DNA of 64,000 nucleotides from UBA5070 sp035352895 (GTDB lineage: Bacteria; Fibrobacterota; Fibrobacteria; UBA5070): positions 1-64,000 of the forward strand of contig DAOPYN010000012.1 in the NCBI GenBank assembly GCA_035352895.1, written 5' to 3'. Position 1 is the first letter of the stretch, and each line of letters opens with the position of its first letter. The notes beneath the pieces were generated by a model. It did no database searches and was not told the origin of the DNA. It saw nothing but the letters and a program-made list of their open reading frames with translations. Below, piece after piece: positions 48,946 to 57,754 of the stretch. Position numbers and translations under genes: made by a program.

Positions 48946-49413
48946 TCACTTCTGTTCAACGACGGCGATGCAGACTTCCACGACGAATTCGCCATGGGTG
49001 CATGCGAAGGGGATGACGATGCTCGGAATGTCCTTGGGGGTGGTGACCTTGTGATTGGTTCCCACCACCACGGAGGGCAGGGAGATGGTCACGTTGAGCC
49101 CCGCCAGGTCCGCCTTGGCGGCGCCGGCGATGATGTTGGCGAGTTCGCCCACGGCGTCGGTGACGTCGGCGTCGATCTGGGTGACGTTCAATCCGATGAA
49201 CGAGGACACGGTCGACAGCGCGGTCTTGGTGGGGAAGCTGATGATGACCGCACCCTTGGCTCCACCCGAAAGACCGATGATCCCGGAAACGTCGTGGGAG
49301 AGGCTGGGCTCGGCCTTCACGTAGGGTGCCGAAGGCTGGGGGGTGGTGTTCACCATCGTCTGGAAGGTGGACATCGTGGCCTTGAGGAAGGGATTGATGA
49401 GCTCTGACCGCAT
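48946..49413 (-). CDS. cheX: CheX-type CheY-P phosphatase
   Basis: A 155-residue protein of the CheC/CheX/FliY group. The catalytic Glu-Asn helix reads DAVGELANIIAGAAK (about residues 86-100), and GGAKGAVIISFP is the conserved preceding strand. A 25-residue Thr/Pro-rich lead (about 15-30) precedes the domain. It removes phosphate from CheY, ending the flagellar signal. It lies directly upstream of cheY, with the stop and the possible cheY GTG overlapping. Confidence 0.87.
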   Translation of the reverse strand: MRSELINPFLKATMSTFQTMVNTTPQPSAPYVKAEPSLSHDVSGIIGLSGGAKGAVIISFPTKTALSTVSSFIGLNVTQIDADVTDAVGELANIIAGAAKADLAGLNVTISLPSVVVGTNHKVTTPKDIPSIVIPFACTHGEFVVEVCIAVVEQK

Positions 49414-49596
49414 CGCGGTGACTCCCCGGTGGAGGTGGAGGTGGAACGTTGCGACTCTACCACGAGAACGGAAACGAGGTCAAGAAGTTTCTCTTCCCGT
49501 GGCTTCTTCCTTGCCGCCGGCGAGACGCATGGGAGGGTTCCGACACCGGAGCGTCCGGGTTGGAAAATGTCGTCCGGAATGGGAAACTGATGATTC

Positions 49597-50589
49597 ATGG
49601 AACGGTTTCGCACCTTTGATGCAATGAAGTCCCATCCTGTCCTGGAACTCATGGCGCGTCGGATCAAGGAACGGAGCGAGCCCGGCCACCGCCGCGACGG
49701 ATTCCGTCTGGCATTGGTGGTGGAGGGCGGCGCCATGCGCGGCGTGGTCTCCAGCGGAATGCTGTGGGCCCTGGAAGAGGCCGGATTCCTTCCCTGCTTC
49801 GATCTGGCGGTGGGATGTTCGGCGGGCGCCCTCAACGTCTCCTCGTTCCTGGCCGGCGTGGCCGGAGCCTGCACGCGCGAATACGCGGGCGCCTTCCGGT
49901 CCGGTCGCTTCATCCGCCCGGCGCGGGCCCTGGTGGGGCGTCCCGTGATCGATCTCGACTACAGCCTGGACTTCGAGAGCACCATCCTGGACGGCCGTCG
50001 CTACGATCGCGTCCTGGAAAGTCCCATCCCCTTGCATTGCGTGGCCACCGACGTGGACCAGGCGCGACGCGCGCTCCTCTCCGACTTCCGGTCCAGGGAC
50101 GAGATTCGCACCGCCCTCAAGGCGACATCCAGCCTTCCTCTGGTCGCGGGTGGCCCCGTGGAGTTCCGCGGCCGACACTACCTGGACGGGGGCATCACCG
50201 AGGCGATCCCGGTGGCTTCCGCACGCGAGCTGGGCGCCACCCACGCGCTGGTGCTGCAGACGCGACCTCGCGGCCTGCGGTACCCCCCGCCAAAGGGGCT
50301 CTTCCGCCACCTGGTGGAGCTCCGCCTGGGACGGTTGCATCCGGTCCTTCCCACGCTCTACCACCGGCGCAACCACGTCTACGACGAAACCTGCGACCTC
50401 CTGGACCAGGAACAGGCCAAGGGCGACGCCGCCCTGCCTTCCGTTTTCTGTCTTCGGCTGCCGGAGGGATCGCCGTCGGTGTCGCATCTGGAACGGCGTC
50501 CGGAAGTGCTGAGGGATCGTGCGGCGGCGGGGCGCGAAGTGGCCCGCGCCGAACTCGCCGTGCCGGTTGCCGCATTGACCGGGAAATGA
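49597..50589 (+). CDS. Patatin-like phospholipase
   Basis: A 330-residue patatin-fold hydrolase. The oxyanion loop is EGGAMRGVVSSG (43-54), the nucleophile GCSAG (Ser75) and the catalytic dyad partner is the Asp of LDGGI (197-200). No signal peptide is present. It should hydrolyse acyl chains from lipids in the cytoplasm. AACTGATG lies before the ATG. Its stop overlaps the next gene (ATGA). Confidence 0.92.
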   Translation: MERFRTFDAMKSHPVLELMARRIKERSEPGHRRDGFRLALVVEGGAMRGVVSSGMLWALEEAGFLPCFDLAVGCSAGALNVSSFLAGVAGACTREYAGAFRSGRFIRPARALVGRPVIDLDYSLDFESTILDGRRYDRVLESPIPLHCVATDVDQARRALLSDFRSRDEIRTALKATSSLPLVAGGPVEFRGRHYLDGGITEAIPVASARELGATHALVLQTRPRGLRYPPPKGLFRHLVELRLGRLHPVLPTLYHRRNHVYDETCDLLDQEQAKGDAALPSVFCLRLPEGSPSVSHLERRPEVLRDRAAAGREVARAELAVPVAALTGK

Positions 50590-51278
50590 ACGGCTCGCGG
50601 GTCCATGGACCGTTCCTCGCCGCATTGATCGGATTCTCCTCGGGGGAGATTCCCGGATCGGATACCGTGTTCCTTTCCAAGCAGATCCAGGATGGCAGGC
50701 TGGTGGGAGTCTACGTGGATCCGGACCGCGGATCCCGCTTCTATCGGAATCTGACACGGTTTTCCATGGACGGATTCGATTCGATCACCTACGGAAACTC
50801 GCTGGACAGGCTGCGCGAGCAGGGACTGAAGCTGGGTAAGGTGAAGAACTCGGTTCCCTGGACCCGATGGGTGGCCCTGGTGGAGCACCAGGGCGGACTG
50901 TACGCCTACCATCCCTGCGACTTCCTGTTCCACCGGGCCTGGTCCATCAACGATTCCACCGCGATCGAGTGGACCGGCGAGGGTCCCTTCGCCACCAAGG
51001 TCCAGTGGCAACGACGATCGGGACCCGGGACTTTCCGGATCGGGTATTCCGGCGAGGCGGGAAGTACCGCCGAGCTCACCATCCGCTTGGTCGATCGGAA
51101 GAAGGGAATCGCGGTGTTCCAGGATGTCCCGCCGGGTGGTGGGGATACCACGTACAGCCTGATGATCGCCGCCGAAACCATCCGTTCCGTGCCTCTGATC
51201 GTGAACCGGTGCCCGGGAGGCAAGCGCCTCGAACATTCGTTCGACAAGCCGGACCCCAGGAAGTACCTGCCTCGCTGA
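50586..51278 (+). CDS. Hypothetical protein coupled to the patatin gene
   Basis: About 230 residues. No known domain is recognised. It has a possible short signal (FLAALIGFSSGEIPG) and a mostly beta pattern with WVALVEHQGGLYAYHPCDFLF and GPGTFRIGYSGEAG. Two cysteines are present. The start overlaps the patatin stop by four bases, so the proteins are probably made together; a lipid-related role is only a guess. Confidence 0.7.
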   Translation: MNGSRVHGPFLAALIGFSSGEIPGSDTVFLSKQIQDGRLVGVYVDPDRGSRFYRNLTRFSMDGFDSITYGNSLDRLREQGLKLGKVKNSVPWTRWVALVEHQGGLYAYHPCDFLFHRAWSINDSTAIEWTGEGPFATKVQWQRRSGPGTFRIGYSGEAGSTAELTIRLVDRKKGIAVFQDVPPGGGDTTYSLMIAAETIRSVPLIVNRCPGGKRLEHSFDKPDPRKYLPR

Positions 51279-51359
51279 CTTGGGCGGGTCTCTCCACCGG
51301 GAAGGCTCTTCGGCGAGATCCTCTTTCGCATCCGCGGAAATTTTCGTTCTATTCGCGCA

Positions 51360-51833
51360 ATGGCCACATCGTCCCACTCGTCGCTCCTTGGTGTATTCGT
51401 CACCCTGGGTTTGTTCCTGGGGGGAGGTATCCTGGGTGCGATGCTCGGCCAGTGGATCGCCCCGGATTCCACGGTGGCCGTCCTCGTCGGATTCGCCATG
51501 CTGCCCGTCGCCTTCCTGGTGGGAATGCAGCTTTGGCTGGGGGCCGCCATGATCGCCTGGCTGGTGCGGGTTCTCCGTTCCAGGTCGCGGAGCTCCGCAT
51601 CCCTTCGTTCCATGCCTTCGAAGACTTCGCGTGGATCGCATACGGGATCCTTCGTGTTCGTGCCCGTCTTCGTGGTCTTCACGACGCCCGCCGGACTGCT
51701 CACCGGCTGGTTGAGCGACACGGTCGGGTTCGCCTCCGTCCTTGCCGTCTACATCGGCGTTGGAATGGTGTTCGGGACCGTGGTGTGGCAGCTGGCCAAG
51801 CGCGGATACGTGGAGTTTTTGGAAGAGGCGTGA
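51360..51833 (+). CDS. Small membrane protein of unknown function
   Basis: A 157-residue protein with about four membrane helices (for example GVFVTLGLFLGGGILGAML and SFVFVPVFVVFTTPAGLLTG), split by a short Ser/Arg-rich cytoplasmic loop. No known family is seen. No clear ribosome site is visible before the ATG. It lies between two other small uncharacterised genes. Confidence 0.65.
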   Translation: MATSSHSSLLGVFVTLGLFLGGGILGAMLGQWIAPDSTVAVLVGFAMLPVAFLVGMQLWLGAAMIAWLVRVLRSRSRSSASLRSMPSKTSRGSHTGSFVFVPVFVVFTTPAGLLTGWLSDTVGFASVLAVYIGVGMVFGTVVWQLAKRGYVEFLEEA

Positions 51834-51885
51834 CACGGCATCGTCGGAACGGCTCATCGCCGGTGCCACAACAAGGAGCGAACCC

Positions 51886-52398
51886 TTGACCCCAGCCACC
51901 GGAAGGACCAAAGGGACCGATCCCCGCACGATGCTGTTGGTACTCGGCATCTGCTACGTGGTCTTCGCGGGATTCGGACTTCTGATGTCGTTTTTCCAGA
52001 CGCTGCTCATGGACCACATGGCTCAGGAGATCGCTACCCGGAAACCGGACTTCGACCTGCAGTCGACGTTCGCTTCGCAGCTGCACGGCGTCTGGCGGAT
52101 CCATCTGCCCATCGTCATGGTCATCGGTCTCCTGTATGTGGGGTTCGCATGGAGATTGCCCCGGCTGACCCGTGGCAGGATCGGGTTCAGCCAGGGATTG
52201 GCCTGGCTTTCCGGTCTGTGTGCCGTCTCCTACGTGGTGAGGGTGGCGCCGCTCGCGCTTGCGTTGGGCCGGTCCATGCCGGGCGACGTCTTCCGGGCCA
52301 TGTCCTACGCGTCGGGGGTCTCCGGTGGGATCTTCTGCCTGGCGCTGGCCACCATCCCCCAGATCCTGATCCACCGCAAGCTGAAGGCTCTGCCGTGA
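51886..52398 (+). CDS. Small membrane protein of unknown function
   Basis: About 170 residues with four predicted helices (for example MLLVLGICYVVFAGFGLLM and GGIFCLALATIPQILI). The TTG start is supported by AAGGAG eight bases upstream. Its topology resembles the preceding small protein, without clear sequence similarity. No function can be assigned. Confidence 0.65.
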   Translation: MTPATGRTKGTDPRTMLLVLGICYVVFAGFGLLMSFFQTLLMDHMAQEIATRKPDFDLQSTFASQLHGVWRIHLPIVMVIGLLYVGFAWRLPRLTRGRIGFSQGLAWLSGLCAVSYVVRVAPLALALGRSMPGDVFRAMSYASGVSGGIFCLALATIPQILIHRKLKALP

Positions 52399-52457
52399 GC
52401 GGGGTGGACGGGAATCCCGCATACCGGAAATTGTCCGTCGCGGAGAAGGAGCATGCC

Positions 52458-53615
52458 ATGAATTCCTGGTTGGTGATCCTGTTGGTCTGTGGCGGAGCCC
52501 TCCATGCCGGATTGTCGGGCCAGGTGCGCCTGCCTTCCGGCGAAGGGCTCGCGGGGGTGTCCATCGGGTTGCGCGGCAAGCCGGGGCTCAGCACCACCTC
52601 GGGGCAGGATGGAAGGTGGAGCCTGGGAACCGGCGAGGTCGGGGCCCGGCGCGATCGGATCCTCCGCCAGCACGGCCTTCGACTCCTCGACGGTCGGCTT
52701 CGCCTCGATCTGGAGGGATTCACCCCCGATGGCAGATCGGCATCCGGACCGGCATCCGGGGCCCTTGCCATGGGTGCGGCGCGTAGCCTTGCGGTGGTGG
52801 ATACGCTGGTGCTCTCGCTGTGCGCGGCCAGGACATCGGTTCCCTTGGGCAGCATGGATTCGGGGGCGATCGTGGTGGTCCTGGACACGGTGGGGGCCCT
52901 TCGAGGATGCGACGCCGCGATGCCTTCCATCCCCCAGCTCGGTTTCCCCACCAGTTGGGGAGACGTCACCACCTACGGAGGCGTGGATACCACGGCGATC
53001 TCCTCGGGAGGGGCGTGCAACTACGGCATCACGGGGATCCGCTTCTACGCCGCCATCCAGGTGGACCTGGCGATGGGCGATGCGGCGGGCCAGTGGCGCC
53101 AAGGACGCGCCTGCGGCCAGGGTGCCAGGGTTCGGGCCCATACCGCCCAAGGCGTGAAGGAGACCTTCGTGCGGATCATGGACAAATGCCCGGATCCCCA
53201 TTGCGGGATCGACCTCGGCGGGGCTCCCGCCGCGGCCATCATGGGGCCGCAGCCCGGACGCTACCAGGGGGAGTGGACCTTCGAAAGCTGCAAGGGACAT
53301 CCGGAGCTCTTCGACGGTCCCACCCATCTTTGGACCAAGGAGGGATCCAGCGCGTTCTGGTCGCTGATCCAGGTGCGCAATCCTTGGACCGCGGTGGCTT
53401 CCCTGCGATGGAGAAGCGCGAAGAACCCCGCCGGGACCTGGTCGGAAATGTCCTGGGCCACCGAGGCGGAAAACTTCTTCAAGGTTCCGACGGAGTTCTT
53501 CGCCGGAGAGGACTCCGTCGATCTGGGGGTCCTCTACGTCGATTCCACGTCCCATTCCGTCCGGCTCCTGCCCACGGATCTGGCCAAGCCGCGCGCTTCC
53601 TACGTGCTGCCCTGA
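52458..53615 (+). CDS. Secreted expansin-like protein with N-terminal carboxypeptidase-regulatory-like module
   Basis: About 385 residues with a signal peptide (SWLVILLVCGGALHA). Residues 20-110 form a module (SGQVRLPSGEGLAGVSIGLRG to LDGRLRLDLEG) also found in the SUMF1-like neighbour. The C-terminal 230 residues match bacterial expansins: WGDVTTYGG and GACNYG, then DKCPDPHCGIDLGG and, in the second domain, EGSSAFWSLIQVRNPWTAVASL, which fits the expansin substrate-binding face. The protein would loosen plant cell walls without hydrolysis. Cysteines suggest disulfides. It points to a plant-polymer lifestyle. Confidence 0.8.
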   Translation: MNSWLVILLVCGGALHAGLSGQVRLPSGEGLAGVSIGLRGKPGLSTTSGQDGRWSLGTGEVGARRDRILRQHGLRLLDGRLRLDLEGFTPDGRSASGPASGALAMGAARSLAVVDTLVLSLCAARTSVPLGSMDSGAIVVVLDTVGALRGCDAAMPSIPQLGFPTSWGDVTTYGGVDTTAISSGGACNYGITGIRFYAAIQVDLAMGDAAGQWRQGRACGQGARVRAHTAQGVKETFVRIMDKCPDPHCGIDLGGAPAAAIMGPQPGRYQGEWTFESCKGHPELFDGPTHLWTKEGSSAFWSLIQVRNPWTAVASLRWRSAKNPAGTWSEMSWATEAENFFKVPTEFFAGEDSVDLGVLYVDSTSHSVRLLPTDLAKPRASYVLP

Positions 53616-53866
53616 AATCGCCGCGCCGATCCCTTCGCGGGGAATCCGCGGAGGTCGCGTAGACGTCCGATGGTGCCTGTGAACAAAGGCCGCATCGAAG
53701 TTGTTGCACAATTAACAACGATGACTTCGGTGTCAACATTTATGGAAAACACAAGCCTCCAAATTCGCGTGCTGGCCATATCCTTTCCCTGCTCTCAAAT
53801 CACGTTTCGTCCGCTGCGCCCGGTCGGGGACAGTCGTGGCGACCTTCATCAGGAAGAGGTCCGATC

Positions 53867-55864
53867 GTGAACACAACGATGTTTGGAATCGCGTCCACGT
53901 TACTGCTTGCGGCGGCAGGGCATGCGGCGGTGGACTGGAACCTGTCCGGAAAGGTGACCGACGCCGCCTCCGGGAGCGGTCTTTCCGGTGTCGAGGTCCG
54001 GTTGGCGGTCGCCGGGACCAAGGTCGTCACGGCCTCGGATGGAAGCTGGTCGATCGGGACCTCGTCGGTCCTGGGGCGTCGCCTGCCCTCGCCGACCAAC
54101 ATCGCCAATTCGCTTCGGGTGATCGACGGGCGCCTGCGCCTGGCCATCGACGGCTCCGATCTCCTGGGGCGTCGGATGCCGGCGGGATGGAGTGCGCCGC
54201 CGGTGGCCAGCGGCATCCGACGGACCGTCGCGGCGCCTCGCGCCCAGGCGGCGGTGACGGACACCCTGGTCTACTTCAAATCCACCCACATCTGCAAGCG
54301 TGTTCCCCTTTCCACCTCGGCCGCCCAGGGGCTCCTGGTCCAGCTGTCCAAGCCCAAGGCCCCCGTCGCCACGGACTTCAGCGACACGGTGAAGGGCGTG
54401 GCCGTGGACATGGTCGCGGTGAAGGGAGGCACCTTCACGATCGGTTGCGAAGCCGCTTCCTGCCCCGCCGACACCAAGCCTGTCGCGGATGTGAAGGTTT
54501 CCGGATACCACATCGCCAAGAAGGAAGTCTCCACCGCTCTATGGAACGCGGTGATGGGCACTTCCGCCACCGGATACGGCGGAGCGGCGGCGTCCTACAC
54601 CAGCATGACCTGGTACGATGCGCAGGAATTCGCCTGCCGCCTGAGCGAGCAGACGGGACGCCAATACCGCATGGTCACGGAGGCCGAGTGGGAATACGCC
54701 GCCAAGACCCAGAAGACCACCCTGGACCAGATCGGCACCGGCGAGGAGTGGGCCTACGATTCCTGGAACAGCGCCCATACGGGAGGCGTGGATCCGGTCG
54801 GGATCAACAGTGGTCTCCACACACAGAAGACCCGCCGCGACGCCCAGGGGACCCTCGACAACATCACGGGGCGACTCATCCGATCCATCGAGGGCATCGG
54901 ACCCGCTCTGCGTTTGGTGGTTTCCGACGAGATGGATTTCCCTCCGGACATGGTGCCCATGTGCAATCTCCACGCCCCCAAGATGGGTGGAGAACCGGAG
55001 AATTCCTACCGCGATCCCCGCTGGATCACGGGTAGCGGCAAGCGTTGGAAGCCGGGTTCGATCGCCATCGGGAACTTCGATCTGCGCGTGTGGGACGACG
55101 GCACGGCCAGGCTGAACAACACCAACGGCCAGTGGTTCACCTCCAACAACATCGCCTTCGTGTTCGTTCCCGCTTCCGGAGCCTCCACCAAGTTCGCCTA
55201 CATCCTCCTGGACACCACCCAGGCGTCCCTCATCAGCGACAAGAGCTTCATGAGTGGCGGATACGTGGGCCGCATCGTGAAGGACACCGCCGCCAACCTC
55301 GCCAAGCCCGCGATCACGGGATTGAAGACCGGCGAGGAGCTGGCCGCCGCCGCCGGGGCCGGGTACGCGATGGTCGACATGACCAATATCCCGGAATCGG
55401 TCAAGGAACAGGATCCGAGGCTCCTGGACGGGGCCACCAACGGGTGGTTCCAGGACAACCGCAGCGCCGGCGGCGTGCACCATTACCGCAAGGACGTGGA
55501 CCCGGACGAATTCCGGTTCACGGTCAACCAGGGCGCCAACCGCACCATGCTCACCAACGGGAAATGGTTCACCGTGAACAAGACGTTCCTGCGGGTCACC
55601 CACTCCGGCGGCTACACCACGGATTACCTCTACGCGGTGGATCCCGACGGGACGTTCTACCACAACTCCTACCAGGCCTACGAGCGCGGGGACTTCCGCA
55701 TGTTCAAGAAGACCGCCAATGGAAGCGAACCCTTCACCGCCACCTGCGGGAGCATCTGCTCCGACGAGATCCCGAAGGGGGAGAAGGCTTCGCTCTACGC
55801 CACCATGGAAAACGGGAAGTCCACCTTCGTGCCTGCACCGTGTCCTGCGGGAGGGTGCAAGTAG
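53867..55864 (+). CDS. Secreted SUMF1/formylglycine-generating-enzyme-like protein with tandem C-terminal repeats
   Basis: About 665 residues. A signal peptide (MFGIASTLLLAAAGHA) precedes an N-terminal module like that of the expansin-like neighbour (GKVTDAASGSGLSGVEVRL to VIDGRLRLAIDGSDLLGRR). Residues about 185-350 are SUMF1-like: GGTFTIG, HIAKKEVSTALWNAVM, TWYDAQEFACRLSEQTGRQYR and MVTEAEWEYAAK. The usual copper-site cysteines are not evident. Residues about 370-660 hold two copies of a domain marked by NGQWFT and NGKWFT. It is probably structural or binding rather than an active sulfatase activator. The GTG start has GAAGAGG upstream. Confidence 0.78.
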   Translation: MNTTMFGIASTLLLAAAGHAAVDWNLSGKVTDAASGSGLSGVEVRLAVAGTKVVTASDGSWSIGTSSVLGRRLPSPTNIANSLRVIDGRLRLAIDGSDLLGRRMPAGWSAPPVASGIRRTVAAPRAQAAVTDTLVYFKSTHICKRVPLSTSAAQGLLVQLSKPKAPVATDFSDTVKGVAVDMVAVKGGTFTIGCEAASCPADTKPVADVKVSGYHIAKKEVSTALWNAVMGTSATGYGGAAASYTSMTWYDAQEFACRLSEQTGRQYRMVTEAEWEYAAKTQKTTLDQIGTGEEWAYDSWNSAHTGGVDPVGINSGLHTQKTRRDAQGTLDNITGRLIRSIEGIGPALRLVVSDEMDFPPDMVPMCNLHAPKMGGEPENSYRDPRWITGSGKRWKPGSIAIGNFDLRVWDDGTARLNNTNGQWFTSNNIAFVFVPASGASTKFAYILLDTTQASLISDKSFMSGGYVGRIVKDTAANLAKPAITGLKTGEELAAAAGAGYAMVDMTNIPESVKEQDPRLLDGATNGWFQDNRSAGGVHHYRKDVDPDEFRFTVNQGANRTMLTNGKWFTVNKTFLRVTHSGGYTTDYLYAVDPDGTFYHNSYQAYERGDFRMFKKTANGSEPFTATCGSICSDEIPKGEKASLYATMENGKSTFVPAPCPAGGCK

Positions 55865-55881
55865 GGGATCCGCCAGACGCC

Positions 55882-55908
55882 AGGCTCCGCCGGGGATCGG
55901 CGGAGCCT
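55882..55908. terminator. Bidirectional terminator between convergent genes
   Basis: AGGCTCCGCC pairs with GGCGGAGCCT around a seven-base loop, with TTCTCGT after it on the plus strand. It lies between the stops of the SUMF1-like gene and the convergent secreted-protein gene. Confidence 0.7.
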
Positions 55909-55913
55909 TCTCG

Positions 55914-56459
55914 TCAGTGGACCTTGTCCGGACAGAGATTGGTCTGCAGTTCCTTGAGGCGCGCGATCGCCCGCTTGCGGGCCGAAGCCTCGGCTTCCTG
56001 GGCGGTGGCGAAGAACCGGGTGCGCGTGGAGACCTCGGAGAACCGCGGCGACTCGCTCGGGTCCGACACCACCAGCTCGGTGCGGAAGACGATCGCCGTG
56101 TCCTGGTGGATCTGGGGTGCGGCCGCGTTGCCGATCCCCTTGCTCGCCAGGATGTAGAGGTATCTCTGCTTCACCTGCCAGCCAAGCTGGATGCTGCTGG
56201 TCCACACCTGGGTGTAACCGTCCTTGTCGGTGCCGTCGATCTTGTGGAGGAATTTGTCGGTGGCGGTGGTGGTGGCGGAGAGTTGCGACTCCGAGGGGAG
56301 CTTGGCGATGCATTCGCCCATCAGGTCGCGCCGGACCTCGGTGCCGGTCTGTATGGAGGCGCTGTTGGCCGTGGCGACCACGGCGACTCCGTTGTCCAGC
56401 GCGAAGGCGGGAAGAGCCAGGCATGCCAGGATGGGAATCAGTCGATGGATTGGACGCAT
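55914..56459 (-). CDS. Secreted protein of unknown function
   Basis: About 181 residues. The signal peptide is RPIHRLIPILACLALPAFA. The mature part has two cysteines (GECIAKLPSESQ and NLCPDKVH) and a segment VWTSSIQLGWQVKQRYLYIL; its tail has an alpha-helical ARKRAIARLKELQ. AAGGA precedes the ATG at 56459. No domain is recognised. It stands alone and convergent to the SUMF1-like gene. Confidence 0.7.
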   Translation of the reverse strand: MRPIHRLIPILACLALPAFALDNGVAVVATANSASIQTGTEVRRDLMGECIAKLPSESQLSATTTATDKFLHKIDGTDKDGYTQVWTSSIQLGWQVKQRYLYILASKGIGNAAAPQIHQDTAIVFRTELVVSDPSESPRFSEVSTRTRFFATAQEAEASARKRAIARLKELQTNLCPDKVH

Positions 56460-56617
56460 GGATGTTTTCCTTCGATGGGGGGGAGGTGGTCCAGGGCAGA
56501 GGTAAACTACTTTCCGGAAACCACCCGGGACAATGCGTCTGAGCCGACGGCAACCAGGTTGTGGGACCTGGCCAGTGTTCGTTCCAGTCGCGGAATCCGT
56601 CATGCAGGTACCCATCG

Positions 56618-57613
56618 ATGCTGCGAAGACTTTCGCGTTTCCTCCACAAATCCGCCACGAACAGTCCACGCATGAACTGGCTTCTGTGGAAACTCAAGCA
56701 TGCCTTCAAGAAATACCCCCGCATCGATCCGGAATTTCCGTCCCTGATCAACATCGAAACGGTCAGCGCCTGCAACCTCCGCTGCATCCACTGTCCGTCC
56801 CATCGCCAGGGTTCGCCATCGCCGAGGAAGTTCGGGAGCATGCCCCTGGATGCATTCCTGTCCATCATGGACCAGATCGACGGGCATGGGAATCGCCGTA
56901 TCGCCCTTCACAAGGACGGCGAGCCCCTGCTGCATCCGCAGATCATTTCCATCCTCGAGCGCGTGAAGGCCAGGGTCGACCACGATGTGTATCTGACCAC
57001 CAACGGACAAGTCCTCACGTCGGAGATCACCCAGGCCATCCTGGCGGGAAGGATCGACCATTTCAACGTGAGCATCGGCGCCCATTCCCCGCAGACCTAC
57101 CGGAAGATCCGCGGTGGCGATCTCGAACGGGTGAAGCGCAACGTGCAGACATTCCTGGAGGCCCGGAGCCGGTCGGAATGGAAACCCTCGGTTTCCGTGC
57201 AGATCATCGATCTGGAGGGGATGGATCTCCAGCGGGAAATCGCCGATTTCCGTCGATACTGGAGCTCCATGGGTGTCGCCTGCGAGGTGTGGAGCGAATT
57301 GTCGTGGGGGATCGAATCGCAGGCGGCAGTCTCCAGATGGCGCTATCCCTGCTATTCGTTGTGGGATTCCATGGTGATCAATTCCGATCTCCAGGTGAGC
57401 GCGTGCTGCATCGACTGGAGCCAGTCGCTGATCGTCGGCGACGTCTCCTCGCGATCCATCCAGGAAATCTGGAAGGGGGATGCGCTGCGTCGGAATCGAA
57501 TCGCCAGCCGCGCGAACGACTTCAGGGGGATGGAACTGTGCCGCCACTGCAACTACTGGCAGACGTTGCCCATGATCCATCGCAGCCAGCATCCGGAACC
57601 GGCGACGCCCTGA
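56618..57613 (+). CDS. Radical SAM protein with SPASM domain
   Basis: About 331 residues. The [4Fe-4S] cluster motif is CNLRCIHC, and LYHKDGEPLLHP-like LHKDGEPLLHP and TTNGQVL are typical of radical SAM folds. The C-terminal SPASM-type region has CYSLWDSMVIN, ACCIDWS and LCRHCNYW, supplying extra cluster cysteines. Such enzymes modify peptides or act in envelope sugar or lipid chemistry. The start is uncertain (56618 or 56672). No obvious peptide substrate gene is adjacent. It ends 24 bases before a strong terminator. Confidence 0.83.
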   Translation: MLRRLSRFLHKSATNSPRMNWLLWKLKHAFKKYPRIDPEFPSLINIETVSACNLRCIHCPSHRQGSPSPRKFGSMPLDAFLSIMDQIDGHGNRRIALHKDGEPLLHPQIISILERVKARVDHDVYLTTNGQVLTSEITQAILAGRIDHFNVSIGAHSPQTYRKIRGGDLERVKRNVQTFLEARSRSEWKPSVSVQIIDLEGMDLQREIADFRRYWSSMGVACEVWSELSWGIESQAAVSRWRYPCYSLWDSMVINSDLQVSACCIDWSQSLIVGDVSSRSIQEIWKGDALRRNRIASRANDFRGMELCRHCNYWQTLPMIHRSQHPEPATP

Positions 57614-57636
57614 GGGAATCTTCCGCGTTGTCGCCG

Positions 57637-57660
57637 AAGGGGCGATTTTTGCCCCTTTTT
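57637..57660 (+). terminator. Rho-independent terminator after the radical SAM gene
   Basis: AAGGGGC pairs with GCCCCTT around a GATTTTT loop and is followed by T residues. It separates the radical SAM gene from the DUF3800-like gene. Confidence 0.8.
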
Positions 57661-57754
57661 GACTTCCGAGCTTATCTTCGATGGCAACCACGTGGGAGCT
57701 TGGACGTTTCGACCAGGCGTGATTCCGTGCGACGTCCGAGGCAGGAGGAAGTGA

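Noticed and set aside
53690..53725. GTTGTT facing AACAAC before the SUMF1-like gene as an operator or small RNA.
   Set aside because: Six-base arms around an eight-base loop can arise by chance in this AT-rich stretch; there is no regulator gene nearby to pair with it.
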